From assembly GCF_019925205.1 (NCBI RefSeq), contig NC_083562.1:2914001-2978000 (forward strand): a DNA stretch of 64,000 nucleotides, written 5' to 3'. Source of the stretch: Metopolophium dirhodum. Its lineage: Eukaryota; Arthropoda; Insecta; Hemiptera; Aphididae. The position numbers and the translations under genes were made by a program. Under the pieces are notes generated by a model that was not told the DNA's origin, searched no databases, and was given only the letters and a program-made list of their open reading frames with translations. This document shows, one piece after another, positions 63,791-64,000 of this stretch (position 1 is the first letter of the stretch; each line of letters starts with the position of its first letter).

Positions 63791-64000
63791 ATGGCTGCAT
63801 CGCATAATGACGAAATGACAATCGAAGAAACAACCATCAAGCACATCTTGGGAAAGATCATCAGCAACATCGAATACGAAATGATGGAAGAAGAACTTGG
63901 CAGATTCGACGACATCGACGAGGAACCGACCATCGGGGACCTGGAGGGACTTTTGTTATATGCGACACGCTTCGCGGGCGACGACTACGTTCCGCACAAC
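63791..64000 (+). CDS. 5' part of an unrecognised acidic protein, open at window end
   Basis: The ATG at 63791 sits in a strong context (CAAAATGG) and the frame is open for 70 codons to the window edge. It begins MAASHNDEMTIEETTIKHIL and is rich in Glu and Asp (EMMEEELGRFDDIDEEPTIG), with no signal peptide or membrane segment. Codon composition is GC-richer than the background, as expected for real coding sequence. An in-frame upstream ATG at 63692 would add 33 basic residues but has a weaker context; a stop (TAA, 63686-63688) closes the frame above it. A 17-codon upstream frame starts at 63604. I do not recognise the family; a mobile-element ORF is not excluded. Confidence 0.6.
   Translation, partial: MAASHNDEMTIEETTIKHILGKIISNIEYEMMEEELGRFDDIDEEPTIGDLEGLLLYATRFAGDDYVPHN

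Noticed and set aside
1..64000. CRISPR arrays, bacterial-type operons, integrated viral genes
   Set aside because: No regularly spaced direct repeats with unique spacers, no operon-like gene runs, and no recognisable viral protein was seen on either strand.

Overview
The window looks like draft-assembly chromosome sequence from an aphid (Hemiptera, probably Aphididae). This is an inference from three things: an AT-rich background dense in short ATT/TAT arrays and homopolymers, many small foldback and hAT-like elements, and a dispersed repeat ending in 'GATTCTGAGCGAA' whose type I associate with aphid genomes. Nothing prokaryotic is present (no operons, CRISPR arrays or insertion sequences). 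Most of the supplied reading frames are low-complexity or antisense shadows.

Left end (1-9.3 kb): a minus-strand gene for a glutamine/histidine-rich zinc-binding protein, probably a transcription factor. One large exon runs from a splice acceptor at 2900-2902 down to a 500-base run of N (380-879), where it is lost. It carries a CX2CX17CX2C (GATA-spaced) cysteine motif and one C2H2 finger. The reading frame changes three times, each time as if one base were missing, so the third change restores the first frame. I read these as consensus-sequence errors rather than gene decay. Upstream lies a CpG-rich, microsatellite-rich tract (about 7.3-9.2 kb), probably its promoter and 5' UTR region.

Middle (9.3-45 kb): mostly repeats. 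Two non-autonomous hAT-type elements have exact 8-bp target-site duplications (10612-11186 and 30087-31123). There are several tandem arrays (about 314 bp x3, about 520 bp x5, 306 bp x2, about 590 bp x2), a tRNA-derived SINE-like segment, a broken transposon-like ORF (27020-27650), and a complex 3.3-kb array of the aphid-type repeat (34.9-38.2 kb). Two GC-richer islands hold exon-like sequence: a RING-like, cysteine-rich terminal exon at 28551-28817 and a signal-peptide-like start at 32198.

Right part (45-64 kb): the most unusual locus is 45.9-50.8 kb. Long inverted arms flank a split copy of the aphid repeat. Between its halves sits an unrecognised gene (47946-48629, +) with a 57-residue internal tandem repeat, one in-frame stop, and a basic, Trp-rich, triple-cysteine C-terminus. 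A probable exon on the opposite strand (48691-48899) lies tail-to-tail with it. Several perfect or near-perfect hairpin elements follow. The window ends inside the first coding part of an acidic, unrecognised protein (63791 onward, +). No pathway links these genes; gene density is low and the neighbours appear unrelated.
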